DNA of 64,000 nt from Mycobacterium europaeum. GTDB lineage: Bacteria; Actinomycetota; Actinomycetes; Mycobacteriales; Mycobacteriaceae. This document shows positions 15,804 to 23,520 of the stretch, piece after piece (within the stretch, counting starts at the first letter, position 1; every line of letters begins with the position of its first letter). The stretch is from positions 37,183 through 101,182 of the forward strand of contig NZ_LQOU01000046.1 of assembly GCF_002102155.1 (NCBI RefSeq), read 5' to 3'. The position numbers and the translations under genes are program-made. The notes under the pieces were generated by a model. That model did no database searches and had not been told where the DNA came from. It saw only the letters and a program-made list of their open reading frames with translations.

Positions 15804-17486
15804 ATGTTCTGTTATCAGTGCGAACAGACCGACCGCACCGATTCACCCGACCGCCCCAATCTGCTGACCTTCGGTTGCGCGAGCACGAAGGGGAATTGCG
15901 GTAAGGATGCCACCACCGCGGCGCTGCAGGACGTGTTGGTTCACGTCAATCTCGGCATTGGACAGTACGCGCGGCAGGCCCGCCGGCTCGGGGCCGCCGA
16001 CCCGCGATTCGCCGCGCACGCCAGTTTCGACCTGTTCACCACACTGACGAACGTCAACTTCAATCCCACCCGGTTCATGGCTTTGATCTCCGCGGCGGTC
16101 GACATGCGAGAGCAGGCGAAGCAAGCCTATGAGAATGCCGCCCGAGCCGCCGGCGCGGTGCCCGAAACCCTCTCCGGTCCAGCACAGTTCGCGCCGGCTA
16201 CAACGATTGCGGAGGTGGTCGCGCAGGCCGCCGCCGTCGGGGTGGACACCGACCTCGACACTCTTGGCCCCGATGTGGTAGGGCTGCTGAACCTCAATCT
16301 GTATGGCTTGAAAGGTGTTTGCGCGTACGCGCACCACGCCCACGCCCTTGGATACCAAACCGAGACGACCGATGCGGGCATCGAATCCGCTCTGGCGTTC
16401 CTGGCGGACGCACCCACTGATCCCCAGGCCCTGCTTGCCCACGCGCTGGAGCTGGGCTCGGTAAACCTCAAGGTGATGGAGATGCTCGACGCTGCCAATA
16501 CCGGCAGCTTCGGTAGCCCCGTGCCCACACCGGTGCGGATTACGCCAGTCGTCGGCAAGGCCATCCTGGTATCCGGTCATGACCTGCACGACCTGCAGAA
16601 GATACTGGAGGCCACCGAGGGTACCGGGATCAACGTCTACACCCATGGCGAAATGCTGACCGCACACGGATATCCCAAACTGCACGCGTACAGTCACCTC
16701 GCCGGCAACTACGGCGGCGCCTGGCAGGATCAACAGCGCGACTTCACCGGCTTTCCCGGGCCGATCGTGATGACCTCCAACTGCCTGATCGAGCCTCAGC
16801 CGGCCTACCGCAACCGGATCTTCACCACCGGGCCGGTGGGCTGGCCGGGCATCCGTCACCTGGACACCGCCGACCTTTCCCTGGTCATCAGGGCCGCACA
16901 GTCCCTGCCTGGATTCACCACCGAGGTGCCGTCGGAAACCATCACCACCGGATTCGGGCGTGAGGCGGTGTTGTCGGTCGCCGACACCGTCATCCAGGCA
17001 GTCAAAGACGGTGCGATCAAACGCTTCCTGCTCATCGGGGGATGCGACGGCGCCGCACCAGGACGCAGCTACTACGCCGACGTCGCCGACGGCGCGCCCG
17101 AGGACACGGTGCTGCTCACCCTCGGGTGCAACAAGTTTCGGTTCAACACCCATGAGTTCGGCGACATCGGCGGCATTCCCCGGTTGCTCGATGTCGGCCA
17201 GTGCAATGACAGCTACTCGGCTGTGCAGATCGCACTGGCGTTGGCAAACGCCTTTGACTGCGGGGTCAACGACCTGCCGCTCAGCCTGTTCGTCTCGTGG
17301 TTCGAACAGAAGGCCGCCGCGGTGCTCTTGACCCTGCTGTCATTGGGAATCCGCAACATCCGCCTCGGGCCGACGCTGCCGGCATTCCTCAGCCCCGCCG
17401 TGGTCGACATCCTCGTCGAGCAGTTCGCGCTCAAACCGATCGGCGATCCCGAACAGGATCTGGCCGATGCGATGGCAGGCGCGTGA
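15804..17486 (+). CDS. hcp: hybrid cluster protein (hydroxylamine/NO reductase)
   Basis: ATG at 15804 follows GGAGGAGACC, giving 560 residues beginning MFCYQCEQT. Hcp binds a proximal iron-sulfur cluster and the hybrid Fe-S-O cluster and reduces NO (and hydroxylamine) in the cytoplasm. N-terminal cluster ligands are Cys3, Cys6, Cys25 and Cys32. Hybrid-cluster segments are all present: GVCAYAHHAHALG, THGEMLTAHGYP, MTSNCLIEP, LTLGCNKFRFN, DVGQCNDSY. The spacing C-x2-C-x18-C-x6-C resembles the facultative (E. coli, x11) class but with seven extra residues. It overlaps the reductase gene by one base, and follows the Crp/FNR regulator and its box. Confidence 0.95.
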   Translation: MFCYQCEQTDRTDSPDRPNLLTFGCASTKGNCGKDATTAALQDVLVHVNLGIGQYARQARRLGAADPRFAAHASFDLFTTLTNVNFNPTRFMALISAAVDMREQAKQAYENAARAAGAVPETLSGPAQFAPATTIAEVVAQAAAVGVDTDLDTLGPDVVGLLNLNLYGLKGVCAYAHHAHALGYQTETTDAGIESALAFLADAPTDPQALLAHALELGSVNLKVMEMLDAANTGSFGSPVPTPVRITPVVGKAILVSGHDLHDLQKILEATEGTGINVYTHGEMLTAHGYPKLHAYSHLAGNYGGAWQDQQRDFTGFPGPIVMTSNCLIEPQPAYRNRIFTTGPVGWPGIRHLDTADLSLVIRAAQSLPGFTTEVPSETITTGFGREAVLSVADTVIQAVKDGAIKRFLLIGGCDGAAPGRSYYADVADGAPEDTVLLTLGCNKFRFNTHEFGDIGGIPRLLDVGQCNDSYSAVQIALALANAFDCGVNDLPLSLFVSWFEQKAAAVLLTLLSLGIRNIRLGPTLPAFLSPAVVDILVEQFALKPIGDPEQDLADAMAGA

Positions 17487-18544
17487 TGACCGAGACCATC
17501 GCGCTACCCGTTGACGCCGAGTTGTCAAGCTACGACGTCGTTCTGGTCACCAACGACGGCGAGGAGTCAACGATCTCCTGCGATTCGCAGACCACTGTGC
17601 TCGCCGCCGCCGAACAGGCGGGCATGGTGCTGAAGTCAACCTGCCAGACCGGCGGGTGCGGAGCATGTTCGGCCGTGCTCTCCGGCGGGCAGGTGGACAT
17701 GGGCAAACACGACCCAGACGTGATCGAAGTACCCGAGAACCAGGGCGGAATCCTGTTGTGCTGCAGTGTTCCCCGCACTGATTGCCGCATCGAACTGCCC
17801 TATGACCGCGGCCAGGTCATTGCTGCGCCACCGAGACAACAGCAGGCTCGGGTCACCGGGCTGACGCTCGTCGCCGACGAAGTGATGCACCTGAAGGTCG
17901 GTCTGGACGGCTCGGCGCCCGCAGACTTCGACTCAGGCCAGTTCGTGCGAATCACCGTCCCGGGCACCGACTCCCGACGCGCCTACTCACCGGCAAACGT
18001 CGCCAACTGGGACGGAGAGCTCGAGTTCTACATCCGACTGCTGCCCGGCGGCCTGATGTCGCAATACTTAACCGAGCAAGCGGCCGTCGGCGACGTACTC
18101 ACCGTCTCCGGTGCGCAGGGATCGTTCACCCTGGCCGAAAACGGTCTGCGACCCCGCTGGTTCCTGGCAGGGGGCACGGGATTGTCGCCGCTGCTGTCGA
18201 TGTTGCGCCGAATGGCCGAATGGGGCGATCCGCAGCAGGCGCGTCTGTTCTTCGGCCTCACCCGCTATACGGAGGTTTTCGCCCAGGACGAGCTCGCCGA
18301 ACTCGCAGGGTTGATACCCGACTTTCGGGCCGACACCGCGGTCTGGCAACCGGATCCTCGGTGGACGGGCGCCACCGGCAACCCGGTCGATCTCGCAGCG
18401 GCCGAAGTCCCGATGCTTGACGAAAGCCCAGATGTTTATGTGTGCGGGCCACCGCCGATGATCGAGGCCGCCTACACCGCGCTCACCGCCGCCGGAGTGT
18501 CCCGCGACCAAATTCATGCCGAACGGTATTTCACCACCGCCTAA
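17486..18544 (+). CDS. NADH oxidoreductase for Hcp, ferredoxin-FAD-NAD type
   Basis: ATG at 17486 overlaps the hcp stop. The 352-residue protein has an N-terminal plant-type [2Fe-2S] domain (CQTGGCGACSAVL, then LCC; residues about 45-95), an FAD-binding domain with RRAYSPAN, and an NAD-binding domain with GGTGLSPLLSML and the C-terminal VCGPPPM. It should pass electrons from NADH to Hcp, as Hcr does in E. coli. The domain order, ferredoxin first, is that of methane monooxygenase or benzoate dioxygenase reductases and the reverse of E. coli Hcr, so I leave the symbol empty although the function is clear from the overlap with hcp. Confidence 0.9.
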   Translation: MTETIALPVDAELSSYDVVLVTNDGEESTISCDSQTTVLAAAEQAGMVLKSTCQTGGCGACSAVLSGGQVDMGKHDPDVIEVPENQGGILLCCSVPRTDCRIELPYDRGQVIAAPPRQQQARVTGLTLVADEVMHLKVGLDGSAPADFDSGQFVRITVPGTDSRRAYSPANVANWDGELEFYIRLLPGGLMSQYLTEQAAVGDVLTVSGAQGSFTLAENGLRPRWFLAGGTGLSPLLSMLRRMAEWGDPQQARLFFGLTRYTEVFAQDELAELAGLIPDFRADTAVWQPDPRWTGATGNPVDLAAAEVPMLDESPDVYVCGPPPMIEAAYTALTAAGVSRDQIHAERYFTTA

Positions 18545-18852
18545 AACCAGCACGAACTTCGCGTGGTAGGTGGAAAGCGCTGTTCTACGTCGGCCGTGCA
18601 AGTTGACGTCGCACAGCAAATTCGCCTCGCTCCGCCGGATAGCCGTCGGGGGCCACCGCGCGCGGTCTAAGGCTCGAAACGCTGGGCGGAAAGTAGCAGT
18701 GAAAGGCTTGGTCACAAGCGGCCCATGGTCATCGCACCGAGGCACGAGGTTCACTCGCTCGGGCCGGCCGTTCGCCCATCGTGTCCAGCTATGTCTGCTC
18801 CACGGACCTTGATTTCCGCTCAACGCCGTTAAGCACTAGTTTCCCTAAAGTG
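18545..18852. other. intergenic region, nothing recognised
   Basis: 308 bases between the Hcp reductase and the secreted GH6 gene. A plus-strand frame extends the GH6 reading upstream of 18853 but shows no family sequence. No hairpin or clear promoter was noticed. Confidence 0.45.
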
Positions 18853-19854
18853 ATGTCGTCAGCTGCTAGCGCTCTCGCGCGCTGGATTGCTCCCTTCCTG
18901 ACCGTTGCGGGCATTGCCTGCATGGGTGTTTCGGCCGGCCCACCGCAGGTCGGCTCCGCCCCGACGGTGCGCTTGGCCAGCGACGGGGACCCCTTGGCGG
19001 GGGCGCCGTTCTACGTCAATCCCAATTCGGCGGCCATGCGCGCCGCGCAGAGCGCCGATCCGCCGAGTCCCGAGCTGACCGCGATCGCCAACACGCCGCA
19101 GGCCTATTGGATCGTCCCGGGCTCGTCGGCGGGCACGGTCGGGAAGTACGTTGGCGACGCGAACGCTGCCGGCGCCATCCCGGTTCTGGCGCTTTATGGA
19201 ATCCCGCACCGGGATTGCGGCAGCTTCGCCGCGGGCGGCATGGGGTCGGGCGCGGACTACCGAGGCTGGATCGACGGCATCGCATCCGGCGTGGGAGCCT
19301 CGCGGGTAGGGATCATCGTCGAGCCCGACGCGCTCGCGATGGCCGACTGCCTGTCGGGTGATCAACGCCAAGAGCGCTATGACTTGATTCGCTATGCCGT
19401 CGACACGCTCACTCGGGACCCGAACGCGGCCGTTTACGTCGATGCCGGCCACTTGCGCTGGCATAGCCCCGAGGACATGGCCGCCAGGCTCAACCAGGCC
19501 GGCGTCGGTCACGCGCGGGGCTTCAGCGTCAACACCGCGAATTTCTTTACGACCGAGGACGAAATCGGCTACGGCGAAGCCATTTCGGCGCTCACGAATG
19601 GTGCCCATTACGTGGTCGACACGTCGCGCAACGGCGCCGGACCAGCGCCGGACGGCGAGCTCAACTGGTGCAACCCCAGCGGCCGGGCACTGGGCACTCC
19701 GCCCACGACGGCCACCGCGGGTGCGCACGCCGACGCCTACTTGTGGATCAAACGCCCCGGTGAGTCCGATGGATCATGCGGCAAAGGTGATCCGGCGGCG
19801 GGCACCTTCGTGAGTCAGTACGCCATCGATCTGGCCCATAGGGGCGGGCAGTAA
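18853..19854 (+). CDS. secreted glycosyl hydrolase family 6 (endoglucanase-like)
   Basis: The ATG at 18853 (MSSAASALARW) gives 333 residues with a typical signal peptide (hydrophobic core WIAPFLTVAGIACMGVSAGP). The mature part is a compact GH6 catalytic domain: PFYVNPNSAAM, YWIVPG, YGIPHRDC, SRVGIIVEPDALAMADC (the conserved EPD strand), VYVDAGHLRW, YVVDTSRNGAGP with the catalytic Asp region, and DAYLWIKRPGESDG. It would cut beta-1,4-glucans outside the cell. No carbohydrate-binding module is present, unlike many cellulases. Similar secreted GH6 proteins exist in mycobacteria (CelA1 type), where their natural substrate may be matrix cellulose or host-derived glucan. Confidence 0.88.
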   Translation: MSSAASALARWIAPFLTVAGIACMGVSAGPPQVGSAPTVRLASDGDPLAGAPFYVNPNSAAMRAAQSADPPSPELTAIANTPQAYWIVPGSSAGTVGKYVGDANAAGAIPVLALYGIPHRDCGSFAAGGMGSGADYRGWIDGIASGVGASRVGIIVEPDALAMADCLSGDQRQERYDLIRYAVDTLTRDPNAAVYVDAGHLRWHSPEDMAARLNQAGVGHARGFSVNTANFFTTEDEIGYGEAISALTNGAHYVVDTSRNGAGPAPDGELNWCNPSGRALGTPPTTATAGAHADAYLWIKRPGESDGSCGKGDPAAGTFVSQYAIDLAHRGGQ

Positions 19855-19973
19855 TCGGAGCCTCGGAATCCCGCACCGATCGCTTCCTCGCGCAATCGGC
19901 GTTGACCATGCCTAGCCGCCGGCCAGATCCGGGCTGACCGTCCAGGGCTGTGGCCGCAGCAAATTGTCGGGGC

Positions 19974-20801
19974 TCAGATCTTCAAATAGCCTTTGTCGGC
20001 GGGGATCTGGGCGGCGGTGACCAACGAGGAGGCGTCGCTGGCCAGCCAGACCACGATGTCGGAGATCAGGTCGGGGGCGGCCAGCGACTCGGTCGGCAGC
20101 GCGCCCGGCGAGAAGCTGTGGATGTAGTGCGGATGGTCTTGGAAGGTCTGGTACATCGACAGGTCGTTGCCCATCGGCGTGTCAGTGCCGTAGGGATGCA
20201 CCGAGTTGACGCGGATGCCGAACTCACCGAGTTCCACCGCCAACGAGTTGGTCAGCCCGACCACACCGAACTTGCTGGCGCAGTAGTGCCCGCAGCCGGG
20301 GACGGCCTTGATGCCCGCCGCGGAGCTGATGTTGATGATCGATCCGCCATTGCCGGCGGCGATCATCGGCGGGACCACGGATTTCATGGTGTTCCACAGC
20401 CCGGTCAAGTTGGTGTCGATGGTCTCCTGCCATTGCTGAGCCGAAATTTCCCATAGCCTGCCCCAATTCAGCACGCCGGCGTTGGCCACGACGATGTCGA
20501 GCCGGCCGAATTGTTCGATCGCGTTCGCCACCACTCGCTGCTGGCCCGCCAGGTCGCGGACGTCGACCTCGTCGGCGATGATCTTGCGGCCCTCGCCCTC
20601 GACCAGGTTGACGGTTTCGGCCAGCTCCTCGGGGAGCGCCGGGGGGTAGCCGTTGTGTGCGGCGACCGGCGCGCAGGCGTCGATCGCGATGATGTCGGCG
20701 CCGGCCCGGGCCAGCCGGACGCAGTGGGAGCGGCCCTGGCCGCGGGCGGCCCCGGTCACGTAAGCGACCTTGCCGGCCAGTGGGGCGACGGGATCGGTCA
20801 T
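19974..20801 (-). CDS. mycofactocin-coupled SDR family oxidoreductase
   Basis: A 275-residue SDR of the branch that uses a tightly bound nicotinamide and hands electrons to mycofactocin. Diagnostic parts: GKVAYVTGAARGQGRSHCVRLA, an insertion after the cofactor Asp (IDACAPVAAHN and onward to about residue 60), NAGVLNWG, NISSAAG and the active-site HYCASKFG, then a C-terminal LVTAAQIPADKGYL. It is the last gene of the TetR/monooxygenase/SDR operon, with a four-base overlap with the monooxygenase. It probably oxidises an alcohol made or used by that monooxygenase pathway. Confidence 0.9.
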   Translation of the reverse strand: MTDPVAPLAGKVAYVTGAARGQGRSHCVRLARAGADIIAIDACAPVAAHNGYPPALPEELAETVNLVEGEGRKIIADEVDVRDLAGQQRVVANAIEQFGRLDIVVANAGVLNWGRLWEISAQQWQETIDTNLTGLWNTMKSVVPPMIAAGNGGSIINISSAAGIKAVPGCGHYCASKFGVVGLTNSLAVELGEFGIRVNSVHPYGTDTPMGNDLSMYQTFQDHPHYIHSFSPGALPTESLAAPDLISDIVVWLASDASSLVTAAQIPADKGYLKI

Positions 20802-22375
20802 GCCGAGAGCTCCTCTGCTTGAGACTTTGCCTGAGAATCACCGGCACGTTGATAGCTGAATTCGTAGTCCGACAATGGGGACCGCCGGCTGAACCGGCGC
20901 GACGCGGTGATGGTTTGCGGCCGGTGATACACGGTGTCGCGCTGCGAATTGACGAAATACGTGGAAAGGCGGGGGTTGCACGCCGTCAGGTACAGGTGGA
21001 CGGCCTTGCCTTGGCGGTGCATCTGTTCGTTCCACCGGTCGAACGCCGCCGGGCTGACGGCAACGCTCGTCGCGCCGCGACGCCGGGTCTCGTCGATGAG
21101 GCGCACCGCGTGCGCGGCCATCGTCTCGACGAAATCGGGCCAGGCGAAGCCGACGAAGCCGAGCGGTCCGACGATTTCCCACCGGTTGGGCAAGCGCGGG
21201 TGCGCCGTTCCGGCGTAGCTGCGCAAGCCATGAGCGCGGTAGTCCTGGGCGAGGTCGAACCCGTTCTCGCCCAGTATCGTTCCGGGACGGTACGTTTCGG
21301 GATCGGTCCACAGCTCGTAGCCGGTGGCCAGCACGATCAGATCGGCCGGGTGGTCGACGCCGTCGGTGGTGCGGATGCCGGTCGCGGTGATCCGATCGAT
21401 GGGAGCGGTGATCAGGTGAGTGCCCGCGTGGTTGAACACCGGCAGGAAGCTGCTGGAGATGACGGGACGTTTGGCGAGCAGGCCGTACCGGGGGACGAGA
21501 GCGCGACGTGTCCGCGGATCCTTGACCACCGAACGCACCAGCAGCCGGTAGAGCATCCGGCACCACGCGTCGTATAGGGGCATGAGCCGCACCAGCATTC
21601 GGTCGGGGAGCCGCGGCAGCAGGTGCACCAGCGGCGCGACCATGAGGGCATCCATTCCCGCCCGGCCCAGCGCGTTGATGGCATCGACCACACCCGGCAG
21701 GCGCAGCGCGAAGCGCATCCACGGCCTGATGTCGAAGTCGATCTTGGGCAAGACCCATGCGGGGGTGCGCTGGTAGATGTCGAGGGTGGCCGCCCGCGCC
21801 GACACGGCCCCGGCGATCTGGACACCGCTGGATCCGGTACCGATGATCGCGATGCGCTTGCCCGTGGTGTCGTAGTCGTCGTCCCACGCGTTGGGACGCA
21901 GGACGGTCCCGGTGAAGTCGTCGACGCCGGCGATGTCGGTGACGTCCTTGGCGTTGACGTAGCCGCCGACCGAGTTGATCACGAACCTCGCGGACACCGA
22001 ATCCCGGCCGTTGAGCTTCAGCCGCCATCGGGACGCCTGCGCGTCCCACTTCTGTTGGACAACTTCGGCGTTCGGGCGCAGGTACGCGTAGAGCCCGAGG
22101 CGCGCGGCGGTGTCACGCAGGTAACGGTAGATCTCGGGGCCCGGCGCGAAGAACCTCGTCCAGTTGGGGTTGGGCGCGAACGACAGCTGGTACCAGAGCA
22201 CGGGGATGTCGACGGCGAGGCCCGGATAGTGGTTGTCTCGCCAGGTGCCGCCAAAGTCATGGCCGCGTTCGAGGATGACGAAATCGGTTATCCCCTTGTC
22301 GCGCAGGAGCTTGGCCGCGGCGATGCCGCCGGGGCCGGCGCCGATGATTGCGACTTCGTAATCGGGGTCAGGCAC
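20798..22375 (-). CDS. flavin-dependent monooxygenase, Baeyer-Villiger/FMO type
   Basis: A 525-residue flavoprotein. FAD motif GAGPGGIAAAKLL at the N-terminus, then GGTWRDNHYPGLAVDIP (typical of mycobacterial BVMO-like enzymes), the NADPH motif GTGSSGVQIAG near residue 180, and ATGYELW in the C-terminal half. Expected to insert one oxygen atom into a ketone or heteroatom substrate using NADPH. Start overlaps the TetR gene by eight bases and the end overlaps the mycofactocin-SDR gene by four, so all three are one transcription unit. Substrate unknown; a terpenoid or steroid ketone is plausible by analogy. Confidence 0.9.
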   Translation of the reverse strand: MPDPDYEVAIIGAGPGGIAAAKLLRDKGITDFVILERGHDFGGTWRDNHYPGLAVDIPVLWYQLSFAPNPNWTRFFAPGPEIYRYLRDTAARLGLYAYLRPNAEVVQQKWDAQASRWRLKLNGRDSVSARFVINSVGGYVNAKDVTDIAGVDDFTGTVLRPNAWDDDYDTTGKRIAIIGTGSSGVQIAGAVSARAATLDIYQRTPAWVLPKIDFDIRPWMRFALRLPGVVDAINALGRAGMDALMVAPLVHLLPRLPDRMLVRLMPLYDAWCRMLYRLLVRSVVKDPRTRRALVPRYGLLAKRPVISSSFLPVFNHAGTHLITAPIDRITATGIRTTDGVDHPADLIVLATGYELWTDPETYRPGTILGENGFDLAQDYRAHGLRSYAGTAHPRLPNRWEIVGPLGFVGFAWPDFVETMAAHAVRLIDETRRRGATSVAVSPAAFDRWNEQMHRQGKAVHLYLTACNPRLSTYFVNSQRDTVYHRPQTITASRRFSRRSPLSDYEFSYQRAGDSQAKSQAEELSA

Positions 22376-22961
22376 GTTGCGCCCCGATCAATCCGGTGAT
22401 CATGTGATCGCTGACGAACCGCCGGACCGCCCGAGGATTGTCGAGGTTCACCGAGATGGGCGGGATGAGCTCGAAACTGAACAACATTCGCACGATCCAT
22501 TCACTGGCGCGCACGGGGTCGATGTCGGCTCCGACTTCCCCGCTGCGCTGGGCGGCTTTGACCAACGGCTTCCACAGCTCGATCGAACGGCGCATCAACT
22601 CGTCGCCACCGTGCTCCAGCAGCAAGACCAGGATGCTCTGATTGATGCCGCGGGACGTCGACAGCGATCGCTGACGATGCGCACAGATCAGCACCGCGAC
22701 GGCCGCGGCCTGGTCGGCCAGCGTGCCTTCCTTGGCGACCTCCACGGCCATGGTGGCGATGAACCCGGAGGCCAACTCGTTGAGCGCCGCGGCGATGGCG
22801 TTGTCCCGGGTGCCCAACAGGTTGTGCACGGTGCCACGGGACACGCCGGCGGCCTCGGCCACCGCCGTCAGGCTGAATCGCCGCGGCCCCAGGTGGCGCA
22901 GCGTGTCGGTCGCGGCCGTCAACAACGCGGTCGGTACGGGTTTGACGGCGTCCACCGGCAT
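22368..22961 (-). CDS. TetR family regulator of the monooxygenase operon
   Basis: A 197-residue TetR protein: helix-turn-helix with RRFSLTAVAEAAGVSRGTVHNLLGTRDNAI at residues about 25-55, followed by an all-helical ligand domain. It is the first gene of a three-gene overlapping operon and probably controls it by binding upstream of its own start, where an ACACA/TGTGT dyad lies. Its recognition helix (GVSRGTVHNLL) departs from the common IYRHF type. Confidence 0.9.
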   Translation of the reverse strand: MPVDAVKPVPTALLTAATDTLRHLGPRRFSLTAVAEAAGVSRGTVHNLLGTRDNAIAAALNELASGFIATMAVEVAKEGTLADQAAAVAVLICAHRQRSLSTSRGINQSILVLLLEHGGDELMRRSIELWKPLVKAAQRSGEVGADIDPVRASEWIVRMLFSFELIPPISVNLDNPRAVRRFVSDHMITGLIGAQRA

Positions 22962-22966
22962 TTGGA

Positions 22967-22985
22967 CACATTAGCGATTTGTGTT
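22967..22985. promoter_or_regulatory. possible TetR operator ACACA-N9-TGTGT
   Basis: A five-base dyad with a nine-base spacer, starting six bases upstream of the TetR start. Its length (19 bases) and position fit an autoregulatory TetR operator, but the half-sites are short. Confidence 0.4.
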
Positions 22986-23090
22986 CAAAGCGGTCAACGG
23001 TTGACCGATGCCCGAGGCGTCGGGCATGCGCTTTGCGTCCTCGTGAGAGCGATCGGAATGCTCGAACGGGCGGCGTCGTTGGTTGCCGAT

Positions 23091-23375
23091 ATGCCCACCG
23101 GAATCATCCTGATGGCGCGCCCGGATGCCGCCAATCTCGTCGACGATGTGATCGCGCAAGCCCGAGGAGCTTATGAGCACGGTGTCACCAACGTGATCGC
23201 CAGGGAACAAGTCGCCGGCGCCGTCGAACTCGCTGCCATCGGACCGGAAGACCTTGTCGTGCAACAGTTGCGCCGCTATCTCGATGCGGGTGCCACGGAT
23301 CTGGTGATCAGCCCGATCGACCGCTCAGCGTCGGTGGACCGCGAGGCGCTGGGGAGAGTCACGGCCGCGGTGTGA
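23091..23375 (+). pseudogene. LLM (luciferase-like) oxidoreductase with large internal deletion
   Basis: A 94-residue open frame whose first about 30 residues (MPTGIILMARPDAANLVDDV, AQARGAYEHGV) match the beginning of an F420-dependent LLM enzyme and whose last about 55 residues (AVELAAIGPEDLVV, RRYLDAGATDLVISPIDRS) match the end of the same family. Some 180-200 residues that should lie between, including the whole TIM-barrel core, are missing. The join is in frame, so the ORF remains open, but it cannot encode a working barrel. The frame also runs open further upstream without family similarity. Confidence 0.7.
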
Positions 23376-23520
23376 ACCGACGGGTGTCAATCGGCGACTG
23401 GTCGCCGAACAGGACCACCTCGAGCTGGTGCGTGGTCGAGTGATTCACCGCCATATAGCGGCGAGCGCGGGCCGGAGATCGGCCCCCCACTTCGGCCACG
23501 CTGCGGCTACGGTGATCTGT

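Noticed and set aside
15843..17153. 436-residue minus-strand frame across hcp
   Set aside because: Antisense shadow; all Hcp motifs are in the plus frame.
22377..23375. 332-residue plus-strand frame ending in the LLM relic
   Set aside because: Its first two thirds are antisense to the TetR gene; only the part from 23091 has family similarity.
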